Positions 17,640 through 26,032 of a stretch of 64,000 nucleotides of DNA are shown piece after piece (position 1 is the stretch's first letter; each line of letters starts with the position of its first letter). The position numbers and the translations under genes are program-made. Origin of the DNA: Haliscomenobacter sp040403615 (GTDB lineage: Bacteria > Bacteroidota > Bacteroidia > Chitinophagales > Saprospiraceae); NCBI RefSeq assembly GCF_040403615.1, contig NZ_JBBAKG010000010.1, positions 1-64,000 on the forward strand, written 5' to 3'. The notes under the pieces were generated by a model. That model did not search any database. It saw only the letters and a list, made by a program, of their open reading frames with translations, and was not told the origin of the DNA.

Positions 17640-18436
17640 TTTTTAAAGATGGCGATGAGCAACGTGATCAATGACAATCCTGCTGATCCAAAAGAAAAAA
17701 TTCGGCTTGTCTGATCGGTAATTCCTCCAACCTTTGCTTTGGTTGGTTTGACGTAGATGAAATCATTTTGCTCAAGGTAAAAAAAGGACGATGCAAAGAT
17801 GGTTGGATCTTGCAAATTCATCTCGACGTATTGACGCTGCCCATCTTTTTCGCGTACCAATAAGATGTTTGTCCTATCTGCATATGGCGTTAAATCACCA
17901 GCCATGCCAATGGCCTCAAGTACGGTGACTCTTTTGTTCGAAAGTCGGACTAGCCCCGGGTGCATTACTTCTCCCAAAATGGTGATCTTCAGGTTGAGAA
18001 AACGCATACTGACCACGGCGTCAGATACATAGGGACGCACCCGATTGAGCAAGGTATCTCGAGCAACGCCCAAGGTTAACCCACCTACCTTTACCCGGCC
18101 AATTACCGGAAAATCGATGTATCCATCCTTATCCACAAAATAGCCCGTAAACAATTCCAGCGTAGAAACGCCTGTTCCACTGGTACTCTGCTGCATCAGA
18201 TTGTTTTGTTGGCCCGCTGCACCAGCTTGGGCATTGAATGCCAACAAGGCTTTGGGTTCAAAACTGGACAGGTTGATCTGAATCAAGTCTTCGGGTTGGA
18301 TGTTCAAATCGATGGAGTTGACAATCGATTCAACTTTGTTGATCGGCAATGGGCCTTGATTGAAATTGACCAATTGCTTGTGCTGTACACAAGAAAAAGT
18401 CAAACAGATGAGGGTCAAGAAATACAAAATCCGCAT
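17636..18436 (-). CDS. Wza-like polysaccharide export lipoprotein
   Basis: A 266-residue outer-membrane export protein. It starts with a lipoprotein signal (MRILYFLTLICLTFSC, Cys at about 16). A polysaccharide-export domain follows (LNIQPEDLIQINLSSFEP), then SLBB-like repeats (VDKDGYIDFPVIGRVKVGG and ITILGEVMHPGLVRLSNKRVTVLEAIGMAG), and a hydrophobic C-terminal segment (GLSLITLLIAIF) which, as in other Bacteroidota members, may be an inner-membrane anchor. The frame is open to 18460, but 18436 places the signal peptide at the N-terminus. A dispersed palindromic repeat separates it from wecB upstream. Confidence 0.85.
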   Translation of the reverse strand: MRILYFLTLICLTFSCVQHKQLVNFNQGPLPINKVESIVNSIDLNIQPEDLIQINLSSFEPKALLAFNAQAGAAGQQNNLMQQSTSGTGVSTLELFTGYFVDKDGYIDFPVIGRVKVGGLTLGVARDTLLNRVRPYVSDAVVSMRFLNLKITILGEVMHPGLVRLSNKRVTVLEAIGMAGDLTPYADRTNILLVREKDGQRQYVEMNLQDPTIFASSFFYLEQNDFIYVKPTKAKVGGITDQTSRIFSFGSAGLSLITLLIAIFKN

Positions 18437-18481
18437 GGGTAAACTTTTGAGCTGATGCAAACTTGCAACAAGTTAATTATT

Positions 18482-18604
18482 AGTATGACGCAAAAAATTA
18501 CTTCCCGATTTTTTGAGGGGCTTTTGAATAGGAAGCTCACTTGAAATGAACCGTTCGACTTCCTATTCAAAACCCAAAATCGGGAAGTTAATTTTTCTGC
18601 GTTA
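18482..18604 (+). repeat. dispersed palindromic repeat, long copy B
   Basis: The ends AGTATGACGCAAAAAATTAC and CGGGAAGTTAATTTTTCTGC are imperfect inverted repeats of about 27 bp. Inside them a second stem is formed by TTTTGAATAGGAAG and CTTCCTATTCAAAA. The copy is almost identical to copy F near 43.9 kb. Its last bases (GTTA) include the stop codon of the minus-strand wecB-like gene. Confidence 0.9.
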
Positions 18605-19714
18605 GTGTGCTTTAATGTCAAGCAAAACCTCGGCAATACGTTCTGCGGCCTGGCCATCCCAAAATGGAGGGATGGTTCCTTTTTTGGCGCGCCCTTCTAA
18701 TATCGCCATCATGTGCTCGTGCACGGTTTGGGGGTTGAGGTCTGCCAAAAGTGTATTTGTGCCTAATTCCACCGTAATGGGACGTTCGGTACTGCTTCGA
18801 AACGTAAGACAGGGGGTTTGCAAAAAAGTGGTTTCTTCCTGGATGCCCCCCGAATCCGTGATCACCATTGCCGCTCCTTCCATCAGGCGCAAAAACTCCA
18901 AATAGCCCAACGGCTCGGCGGTAATCAGGTTAGGGATGCGCTCAAAACGCGCCAGCAAGCCATGGGTTTCCATGTTTTTGAGTGTCCTCGGGTGCACAGG
19001 AAATACCACTTGCTTACACTGTACAGCATCCTCAATGATGCTCAAGATGGCCGATAAGCCTTCCTGAAAATCAACATTGGAGGGCCGGTGCATGGTCATC
19101 AGGATGTAGCTTTGATCTTCCACCGCTGGTTTTCCAGGCAAAACTTGGTCATAGGACAATTGCCTTGCCCGCGCCTGGTAATGTACCAAAGAATCTATCA
19201 TACAGTTGCCGACGAAGAAAATACGCTCGTCGGGAACATTTTCCTTGGCCAAATTGATCATGCCACTCATTTCTGTCACGAAGAGGTAGTCAGAAATACT
19301 GTCGGTCAGGATGCGGTTGATTTCTTCGGGCATCCCACGATCGCCGCTACGTAAACCCGCTTCAACGTGTGCAACCGGAATATTCATTTTTACCGCAACC
19401 AACGCACAGGCAATGGTAGAATTGACGTCGCCAACAACCAAAACCAAGTCGGGTTTTTCTTTTTCCAACACCTCCTCAAAAGCCAGCATGATTTTCGCAG
19501 TCTGCTGGGTATGTGACCCTCCGCCAATACCCAGAAAATAATCGGGCTTGGGCATCTCCAACTGGGTAAAAAACACATCACTCATCTTGGCATCGTAATG
19601 CTGACCGGTGTGTACAATTTTTGATTCCAGCGCTGGGTGACGTTGGAAAGCCCGGTGCAAGGGTGCTACCTTCATGAAATTGGGCCGAGCGCCAACGATG
19701 TTGAGAATTTTCAT
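18602..19714 (-). CDS. wecB: UDP-N-acetylglucosamine 2-epimerase (non-hydrolysing)
   Basis: A 370-residue enzyme of the WecB/WbpI class. Visible are the N-terminal VGARPNFMKVAPL, the catalytic-region HVEAGLRSGDRGMPEEINR, HRPSNVD and the UDP-binding ITDSGGIQEET. It converts UDP-GlcNAc to UDP-ManNAc, or acts on the 2,3-diacetamido uronic acid analogue as WbpI does; the neighbouring WbpE-like aminotransferase makes the second reading possible. It is 5 bp downstream of the PHP phosphatase gene. The stop codon lies in the terminal bases of a dispersed repeat. Confidence 0.88.
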   Translation of the reverse strand: MKILNIVGARPNFMKVAPLHRAFQRHPALESKIVHTGQHYDAKMSDVFFTQLEMPKPDYFLGIGGGSHTQQTAKIMLAFEEVLEKEKPDLVLVVGDVNSTIACALVAVKMNIPVAHVEAGLRSGDRGMPEEINRILTDSISDYLFVTEMSGMINLAKENVPDERIFFVGNCMIDSLVHYQARARQLSYDQVLPGKPAVEDQSYILMTMHRPSNVDFQEGLSAILSIIEDAVQCKQVVFPVHPRTLKNMETHGLLARFERIPNLITAEPLGYLEFLRLMEGAAMVITDSGGIQEETTFLQTPCLTFRSSTERPITVELGTNTLLADLNPQTVHEHMMAILEGRAKKGTIPPFWDGQAAERIAEVLLDIKAH

Positions 19715-19719
19715 GTGGA

Positions 19720-20478
19720 TTATTCGTTAAAAAGGTCTTTGTTTTTGAATGAATACCGCTGCAACAAGCGCAAAATATCCTTGTGCTTGAGGGCATCTTC
19801 CAACGCTTTCAAATGCCGGATGTGGTGCATGTCGGTTCCCAAATAGCTTACCATCCCTGCTTCAACTAAAGTTTTGGCCCATTTTGCGATTGAATTGCCA
19901 TAATATCCGGCCAGAGACAAGATATTCACCTGTAAATCACATCCTAAATCACAGATGCGTTCGATGTCTGATCTGCTGCCCATGTAATAACTGTATCGCT
20001 CGGGATGGGCCAAAATGGGATAATACCCCTTGATCCGCAACTGAAAAATGCGGTTTTCCAGGTCTGGCGGAGGCGCAAAAAAAGACAATTCGACCAAGAT
20101 GCGTTTACCTGGCATAAAAAGAATATCGCCTTGTTCAAATAGCTCCGCTGTGTAACTGTCTATATTGTATTCCGCAGAAGCTTCCAGCCGAAAGTTTAAT
20201 CCTTCACGCCGAATGGCTTCTTGCAACGTGATGCAGCCACTACTGATGATGGCACCATTGTTGGGGTAATAATCCCCCATTACATGCGGTGTAGTAATTG
20301 CACCCGAAAAGCCCAATTTGATTAGTCCACGCACCAGTTCAAGGCTTTCTTCCAACGTTTTGGCACCATCGTCAATCCCCGGAATGAGGTGCGAGTGCAT
20401 ATCCGTGTTCAATACGGAAAAATCCTGTGGAGGAATTTCATCCTTTTTTTGTGTGCGGGAGAATAAATTACCAAACAT
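19720..20478 (-). CDS. CpsB/YwqE-type PHP-domain tyrosine phosphatase
   Basis: A 252-residue metal-dependent phosphatase of the PHP family. The metal ligands are seen in TDMHSHLIPGIDDGAKTLEES, TTPHVMGDYYPN, LAHPERY and LGTDMHH. Proteins of this class dephosphorylate the tyrosine cluster of BY-kinases such as the Wzc-like protein encoded further down the same operon, so they switch polymer export on and off. The start was taken at MFGNLFSRTQKKD; the longer frame to 20580 overlaps the upstream epimerase and lacks family similarity. Confidence 0.85.
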   Translation of the reverse strand: MFGNLFSRTQKKDEIPPQDFSVLNTDMHSHLIPGIDDGAKTLEESLELVRGLIKLGFSGAITTPHVMGDYYPNNGAIISSGCITLQEAIRREGLNFRLEASAEYNIDSYTAELFEQGDILFMPGKRILVELSFFAPPPDLENRIFQLRIKGYYPILAHPERYSYYMGSRSDIERICDLGCDLQVNILSLAGYYGNSIAKWAKTLVEAGMVSYLGTDMHHIRHLKALEDALKHKDILRLLQRYSFKNKDLFNE

Positions 20479-20482
20479 AGAC

Positions 20483-21535
20483 TTAAACTTGATAGTAAAC
20501 CCGGTACCAATCAATAAAGCGTTGAATTCCTGTATGTACGGTAGTAGCTGGTTTGTATCCAGTATCTGCCTCCAGCTCACTCACGTCAGCAAAAGTAGCA
20601 GCCACATCCCCAGGTTGCATGGGCAACAATTCTTTGATGGCGGTTTTGCCCAATGCCTGTTCAATGGCCTCAATAAATTCGGCCAACTGAATGGGTTGGT
20701 TGTTGCCAATATTGTATATCCGATAAGGTGCACTTGAATGCGCCGGATCAACCACCGCTGGATTCCAATTCGGATTGGGGCTTGGCACGCGATCCGCTAC
20801 CCGAATGATGCCTTCAACAATGTCATCTACGTAAGTGAAATCACGGATCATCTTGCCTTCATTGAAAACCTTGATCGGCTCACCTGCCAGGATGGCTTTG
20901 GTAAATAAAAACAAAGCCATATCCGGACGCCCCCAAGGGCCGTAAACGGTAAAAAAGCGCAAGCCGGTGGTGGGTAAACCAAACAAATGGCTGTAGGTAT
21001 GCGCCATCAATTCGTTGCTCTTTTTACTGGCTGCATACAAAGATACCGGATGGTCTACATTGTCTGCGGTAGAAAAGGGCATTGCGGAATTGAGACCATA
21101 CACGCTGGAGCTACTTGCGTATACCAGATGCTTGACGTCCTGATAGCGGCAGCATTCCAGAATATTGACAAAGCCAATAATGTTGCTGTTGATGTAGGCA
21201 TGCGGATGGGTCAGGCTGTATCGAACGCCCGCTTGGGCGGCCAGATTGACTACCACATCGAAGGCTTGTTCTTTAAACAATTTTTCCAATCCAGCCTGAT
21301 CTTCCAATTGCAATTGAATAAAGGAAAAATTGGGTTGATTGCCGGTACAAAGCTGCCCCTTTTCAATGGTATTGCGGGCAATCCCCAACTGTGCCAGGCG
21401 CGCATATTTCAACTCTACATCGTAATAGTCATTCAGGCTGTCTAGCCCAATCACAAAATCTCCTCGTTCGAGCAACTTTGTTGACAAGTGAAAGCCAATA
21501 AATCCTGCAGCTCCGGTAACCAGTATGCGTTTCAT
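20483..21535 (-). CDS. NAD-dependent epimerase, UDP-glucuronate 4-epimerase type
   Basis: A 350-residue extended SDR. It has the N-terminal ILVTGAAGFIGFHLS Rossmann loop, GLDSLNDYYDVELKYARL (typical of the UDP-glucuronate 4-epimerase/CapI group), the SSSSVYG serine motif and the YAASKKSNE catalytic YxxxK. It supplies UDP-galacturonate or a related uronic acid to the polysaccharide. It sits 84 bp downstream of the UpxY gene and 4 bp upstream of the phosphatase gene. Confidence 0.87.
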   Translation of the reverse strand: MKRILVTGAAGFIGFHLSTKLLERGDFVIGLDSLNDYYDVELKYARLAQLGIARNTIEKGQLCTGNQPNFSFIQLQLEDQAGLEKLFKEQAFDVVVNLAAQAGVRYSLTHPHAYINSNIIGFVNILECCRYQDVKHLVYASSSSVYGLNSAMPFSTADNVDHPVSLYAASKKSNELMAHTYSHLFGLPTTGLRFFTVYGPWGRPDMALFLFTKAILAGEPIKVFNEGKMIRDFTYVDDIVEGIIRVADRVPSPNPNWNPAVVDPAHSSAPYRIYNIGNNQPIQLAEFIEAIEQALGKTAIKELLPMQPGDVAATFADVSELEADTGYKPATTVHTGIQRFIDWYRVYYQV

Positions 21536-21619
21536 CTTTGAGTATAAAATCTTTATGATCAGTGAATTTTGTGAAAGTAAATATTTTCTTCAAAATCACC
21601 ATTTGATTCAATCGTTTGT

Positions 21620-22147
21620 TTATGCAGCACCCCGTTTGTTGGACAATGGCCGCAATATTTCAGGGGCCATCTGCATGCGGAGGGAATACCCCAGGTTTTC
21701 TAGTTCAACAACGAAGTTTTTGGGGCCTAATCCTTGCAATAACCTACCGCGCATGCCAAACAAACTTCCGCTGATGATTTCAACCTCTTCACCAATTTTC
21801 AATACCCCTTGATCGACTTCTACATTGGGAATTTCACCAGTGATCCGCCGCAATATTTCAATCTCCTTTTCTGGAATGGCGATCAATTCCCTGGCGGTTT
21901 TTAAAAACTGAACTACATCTGGTACTTCGAGAACTGGAACGTATTGTTCCTTGATGATTTGTACAAAAACGTAACAATTGATCAGCGGGATCTCCAATTT
22001 TTTGATCTTGCGTGTGTACAAACGCGTCACCTTCTGCAAAGGCAAATAGCATTGAATGCCTTTGTCCTGCAAGTACTTGCTCACCAATTTTTCCCTTTTA
22101 TACCTGGTGCAAACCGCAAACCAGCGAGGTTCTGAAGCGTGAAGCAT
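21620..22147 (-). CDS. UpxY/NusG-family transcription antiterminator
   Basis: A 175-residue NusG paralogue with an NGN domain (WFAVCTRYKREKLVSKYLQ, then INCYVFVQI) and a C-terminal KOW domain (LKIGEEVEIISGSLFGMRGRL). In Bacteroides, UpxY proteins bind RNA polymerase in the leader of their capsule operon and let it read to the end. Here the gene lies in the middle of the locus, after a 120-bp gap with no coding content, rather than at its head. This suggests a second promoter in that gap, or that the five genes downstream are its real target. Confidence 0.85.
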   Translation of the reverse strand: MLHASEPRWFAVCTRYKREKLVSKYLQDKGIQCYLPLQKVTRLYTRKIKKLEIPLINCYVFVQIIKEQYVPVLEVPDVVQFLKTARELIAIPEKEIEILRRITGEIPNVEVDQGVLKIGEEVEIISGSLFGMRGRLLQGLGPKNFVVELENLGYSLRMQMAPEILRPLSNKRGAA

Positions 22148-22267
22148 AGTGTCAGTTTTTACTGCTTAGTGTTCTTACCGTTTTTTTTATAAGAATGAGA
22201 GGAAGGAACCACTCTACTCATCTCACATCAATCTGGTCATGGATATTTCTCAATATTGCTCCTAAAC

Positions 22268-23569
22268 TTATAATCTCCAATAGGCAATTTTACGCTCGAT
22301 AGCTTCTGCGCGGGTATAAATTCCCTTCAGGTCAAGAAGCAAGGGTTTTCCATTCATCAATGCACGCAGTGATTCGAGATTCATCGCTGCAAATTGTTTG
22401 TGTGCTACCGCAACAATCACGGCATCGTAGTTGTCTTCGGGTGCGTCGTACAAAGTCAGGTTGTATTCGTGTGCAACTTCGACAGCAGATGCGTAGGGAT
22501 CAACCAAGTGCACTGCAATAGAGTATTGTTGAAGTTCGCGTACCAAATCCGCCACTTTTGAGTTGCGGATATCCGCCACATTTTCTTTAAAAGTAATGCC
22601 TAGTACGAGTACCCGGCACTGTCCGGGGTTTTTGCCATGCTGAATCAGCATTTGTACCAGTCGTTTGGCTATGTAAGCGGGCATTTCATCATTGATTTTG
22701 CGCCCGCTGGTGATCACATGGGGCGTATACCCCATTTCTTTCGATTTGTGCAGCAGGTAATAGGGATCAACGCCAATGCAATGCCCTCCTACCAAACCCG
22801 GGAAAAACTTCAGAAAATTCCACTTGGTTCCTGCTGCCTCCAGTACTTCCTGGGTATCGATGCCCATCCGGTCAAAGATGACCGAAAGCTCATTCATGAA
22901 GGCGATGTTTAAATCCCGTTGGGTATTTTCAATCACTTTAGCGGCCTCGGCCACTTTAATGGAGCTGGCCTGGTACACGCCAGCCTGGATAACTGCGCCA
23001 TAAATTTGAGCCACCAAAGCACTTGCCTCCGCATCGCTACCGGATACAACCTTGAGGATTTTTTCAACGGTATGTTCTTTATCTCCCGGATTGATTCGTT
23101 CGGGTGAATACCCTACCTTGAAATCAAGTCCGAATTTCAAACCAGACTCGCGCTCCAAAATCGGTACACAGTCCTCTTCGGTACAACCAGGATACACGGT
23201 TGATTCAAACACCACATAATCGCCTTTTTTCAATTGCTGGCCCACTGTTTTAGAAGCTTTGAGCAAAGGCGTCAAATCGGGATTGTTGTGCTCATCGATC
23301 GGGGTCGGTACTGCTACAATATGAAAATGCGCTAGTTGCAAATCTTCAGCCTGATGGGTGAAGGTGATGTCAGCACCTTCAAAAGCTGATGCGTTCAATT
23401 CTTGTGAAGGATCTATACTTTGCTGCATCTGTGCAACCCTTGCGGCATTGATGTCGAAACCGATCACGCGAAATTTCTTGGCCAAAACCAGAGCCAGAGG
23501 CAAACCTACATAGCCCAAGCCTATGACCGAAACCAGCTTTTTCTTTTGCAAAAAATCTTCAATCTCCAT
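22268..23569 (-). CDS. UDP-HexNAc 6-dehydrogenase (TviB/WbpO/WbpA-like nucleotide sugar dehydrogenase)
   Basis: A 433-residue enzyme that oxidises the C6 hydroxyl of UDP-N-acetylhexosamine to the uronic acid with NAD. The N-terminal domain has VIGLGYVGLPLALVLAKKF; the middle region SPERINPGDKEHTVEKILK is typical of the TviB/WbpO group; the catalytic Cys lies in GGHCIGVDPYYL; the C-terminal domain has VLGITFKENVADIRNSK. Substrate (GlcNAc or GalNAc) is not fixed by sequence. A dispersed repeat lies between this gene and the aminotransferase gene upstream. Confidence 0.88.
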   Translation of the reverse strand: MEIEDFLQKKKLVSVIGLGYVGLPLALVLAKKFRVIGFDINAARVAQMQQSIDPSQELNASAFEGADITFTHQAEDLQLAHFHIVAVPTPIDEHNNPDLTPLLKASKTVGQQLKKGDYVVFESTVYPGCTEEDCVPILERESGLKFGLDFKVGYSPERINPGDKEHTVEKILKVVSGSDAEASALVAQIYGAVIQAGVYQASSIKVAEAAKVIENTQRDLNIAFMNELSVIFDRMGIDTQEVLEAAGTKWNFLKFFPGLVGGHCIGVDPYYLLHKSKEMGYTPHVITSGRKINDEMPAYIAKRLVQMLIQHGKNPGQCRVLVLGITFKENVADIRNSKVADLVRELQQYSIAVHLVDPYASAVEVAHEYNLTLYDAPEDNYDAVIVAVAHKQFAAMNLESLRALMNGKPLLLDLKGIYTRAEAIERKIAYWRL

Positions 23570-23597
23570 CTTGCGTGTATTTTACAACAATCCTTAT

Positions 23598-23652
23598 TGA
23601 CGCAAAAAATTACTTCCTGATTCTTTGAGAGGGAAGTTAATTTTTCTGCGTT
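23598..23652 (+). repeat. dispersed palindromic repeat, short copy C
   Basis: TTGACGCAAAAAATTACTTC at the left and GGGAAGTTAATTTTTCTGCG at the right form a single stem without the inner segment of copies B and F. It lies 3 bp past the stop codon of the minus-strand aminotransferase gene. Confidence 0.85.
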
Positions 23653-23654
23653 CC

Positions 23655-24773
23655 TTAGAAAGATTTTACAGCCTCAGTAATATAATTCAATTGTTCCTGA
23701 TCCAATTCCGTGTGCATCGGCAAGGAGATTACTTCCTGGCACAGCAGCTCGGATACGGGCAAATGCGTAAGCTCCGTAAATGGTTTGAACGCATCTTGGG
23801 CATACAGTGGCACTGGATAATAAATCATTGTCGGGATGCCTTTTTGTTGCAAGTGTGCCTGCAATGCATCACGACGGGCATTTTTGACCAGCAAAGTATA
23901 TTGGTGAAAAACATGCGTAGATAGAGGGTGGCGCACCGGGGTTTGAATGCCTTCCAATCCCGCAAAGGCCTGATCATAAAAATCGGCAGCAGCCCGGCGG
24001 GCAGCAGCGTATTCATCCAGATGCTTGAGCTTGACGCCCAAAACCGCAGCTTGAATGGCATCCAGTCTTGAGTTGACCCCAACCGCATCGTGGTAATATC
24101 GGCGCACTTGGCCGTGATTGGCAATCATTTGCATCTTTTGGGCCAAATCAGCCCGATTGGTGCAGATGGCGCCGCCATCGCCGTATGCCCCCAGGTTTTT
24201 GGAGGGATAAAAAGACGTACAACCAATGTGGGCAATAGTGCCGGTTTTGGCCGTACTGCCATTGCTGAAGGTATAATCCGCACCGATGGCTTGAGCGTTG
24301 TCTTCAATGACCCACAGTCCTTTCTCTAGCGCCAACGCCATAATCGGCTCCAGGTCGCAACTTTGTCCAAACAAATTGACCGGTACAATGGCCTTGGTGC
24401 GTGGCGTTATAGCTGCGGCAATAATATCTGCGGTGAGGTTAAAGGTATCGTAATCCACATCGACCATTACTGGTTTCAGGCGCAACAGGGCAATGACTTC
24501 TGCTGTAGCCACATACGTAAACGCGGGTACGATCACTTCGTCGCCAGGCTGCAAATCGAGTGCCATCATGGCAATTTGCAGGGCGTCGGTACCATTGGCA
24601 CAGGGAATTACATGTGTTGCACGCAAGTACTGCTGCAAATCTTCCTGAAATGCTTTGACTTTTGGTCCGTTGATGTAAGCAGTAGTGTCCAATACCTCCA
24701 GAATACCCTGGTCTATCTCAGACTTGATTTTGAGGTACTGCCGCTTTAAGTCTACCATTTGGATGGCGTCCAT
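23655..24773 (-). CDS. DegT/DnrJ/EryC1-family sugar aminotransferase (WbpE-like)
   Basis: A 372-residue PLP-dependent aminotransferase. The lysine that binds PLP is in FYPSKNLGAYGDGGAI, preceded by VIEDNAQAIGA and followed by RLDAIQAAVLGVKL. Family members transfer an amino group from glutamate to a keto-sugar nucleotide, releasing 2-oxoglutarate. The order dehydrogenase-aminotransferase-WecB/WbpI-like epimerase resembles part of the UDP-ManNAc(3NAc)A pathway of Pseudomonas, but WbpB and WbpD equivalents are absent here. An LhgO-type oxidase lies directly upstream. Confidence 0.87.
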   Translation of the reverse strand: MDAIQMVDLKRQYLKIKSEIDQGILEVLDTTAYINGPKVKAFQEDLQQYLRATHVIPCANGTDALQIAMMALDLQPGDEVIVPAFTYVATAEVIALLRLKPVMVDVDYDTFNLTADIIAAAITPRTKAIVPVNLFGQSCDLEPIMALALEKGLWVIEDNAQAIGADYTFSNGSTAKTGTIAHIGCTSFYPSKNLGAYGDGGAICTNRADLAQKMQMIANHGQVRRYYHDAVGVNSRLDAIQAAVLGVKLKHLDEYAAARRAAADFYDQAFAGLEGIQTPVRHPLSTHVFHQYTLLVKNARRDALQAHLQQKGIPTMIYYPVPLYAQDAFKPFTELTHLPVSELLCQEVISLPMHTELDQEQLNYITEAVKSF

Positions 24774-24784
24774 ACTTTGTAAAG

Positions 24785-24836
24785 TTTTGGGTTTAAAGTT
24801 CTAAGAAAATTTCTAAGAACCTAAAACTTAAGAAGC
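24785..24836. repeat. inverted repeat at the 3' end of the lhgO-like gene
   Basis: GTTCTAAGAAA and TTTCTAAGAAC form a stem with one mismatch, and the flanks (AAAGTTTT on the left, AAAACTT on the right) extend the pairing. The right part includes the stop codon of the minus-strand oxidase gene. It may act as a terminator or a processing site between two operon genes. Confidence 0.5.
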
Positions 24837-26020
24837 GCTTTCTCCGCAATCGTTTTGCCAATCGCCAAAGAGGCGGTAGCAGCCGGAGAAGGAGCGTTGC
24901 ATACATTAATGATATTGTGGTCTTCGAAAATGAGAAACTCATCAATCAATTTGCCTTCCCGGTCGCAAGCCATTGCCCGCACTCCTGCCCCTCCTCGCTC
25001 CAAATCGTCGAATCCAACTGCAGGAATGAGGTGTTGCAAGGCTTTCACAAAGGCACTTTTGGAATACGAGCGGTGCATTTCTCCCAGGCCATAGCGCCAA
25101 TTTTTGGCCGCCAGGCGCAAAAAACCAGGGTACGACAAGGTCTCCAGCAACTCCGGAACATTCAGATCCCAACGGCTGTAACCTTCGCGGCGGAACGCCA
25201 AAACGGCATTGGGGCCAGCTTCTATGCCCCCTTCAATCATCCGGGTGTAATGCACGCCCAGAAAAGGGAATTCGGGATTGGGTACCGGATAGATCAGGTT
25301 GTTGACCAAATATTGCTTCTCAGGCTTCAATTCGTAGTACTCTCCTCGAAAAGGCACAATTTGCACCCCTTGAATATTCTGACCCGTCATTTGGGCTACC
25401 TTATCGGCATACAAGCCCGCGCAATTGATCAATAAATCTCCAGATATTTCGCCTGCTTCGCCAATCGCGGTTACTTCATCGTTGCTGCGTTTGATGGAGC
25501 TAACTTTGAATCCAGTCCGAATCACGCCTCCACGAGCAATGATCAGCTCTGCGTATTTTTTGGCTACTTTTTTGTAATTGACGATGCCTGCCTGAGGTAC
25601 CCACAGCGACTCAATCACATTGACATGGGGCTCTTTTTCGCGGGTTTCGGCAGCGCTGATGCGGCGAATGTTTTTCAGCCCATTTTGCAGGCCATTCTCC
25701 ATGATTCTGTCCAATTGTGGCAATTCTTCGGGGCGAGTGGCCACAATCACCTTGCCGCAAATATCGTATGGAATTCCATGCTCATCGCAAAAGCTCAATA
25801 AAGCACCATAGCCCTCCATACAATTCTGGGCACGCAAGGTACCCGGACGGTAATAGATTCCAGAATGGATTACTCCACTGTTGTGTCCAGTCTGGTGGGT
25901 AGCTACCTCCTGCTCCTTTTCCAGAACGGTTATTTTCAGATCGGGCCTCACCTCCATCAATCGCCAAGCCGTAGCCAAGCCTACAATTCCACCTCCAATT
26001 ATGAGTACTTTGTTCTTCAT
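24821..26020 (-). CDS. lhgO: L-2-hydroxyglutarate oxidase (LhgO-like)
   Basis: A 399-residue FAD-dependent oxidoreductase of the DAO fold. The FAD loop IIGGGIVGLATAWRLME is at the N-terminus, followed by GHNSGVIHSGIYYRPG (flavin-contacting region), LLINCAGLYAD, and a C-terminal GGAGVRAMACDREGKL and NVCNAPSPAATASLAIG, all typical of LhgO/YgaF. It oxidises L-2-hydroxyglutarate to 2-oxoglutarate, passing electrons to quinone. Its place between a regulator and a sugar aminotransferase in a polysaccharide operon is unusual; it may recycle a hydroxyglutarate by-product (see findings). Confidence 0.85.
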   Translation of the reverse strand: MKNKVLIIGGGIVGLATAWRLMEVRPDLKITVLEKEQEVATHQTGHNSGVIHSGIYYRPGTLRAQNCMEGYGALLSFCDEHGIPYDICGKVIVATRPEELPQLDRIMENGLQNGLKNIRRISAAETREKEPHVNVIESLWVPQAGIVNYKKVAKKYAELIIARGGVIRTGFKVSSIKRSNDEVTAIGEAGEISGDLLINCAGLYADKVAQMTGQNIQGVQIVPFRGEYYELKPEKQYLVNNLIYPVPNPEFPFLGVHYTRMIEGGIEAGPNAVLAFRREGYSRWDLNVPELLETLSYPGFLRLAAKNWRYGLGEMHRSYSKSAFVKALQHLIPAVGFDDLERGGAGVRAMACDREGKLIDEFLIFEDHNIINVCNAPSPAATASLAIGKTIAEKALLKF

Positions 26021-26032
26021 GATGGCTAAGGC

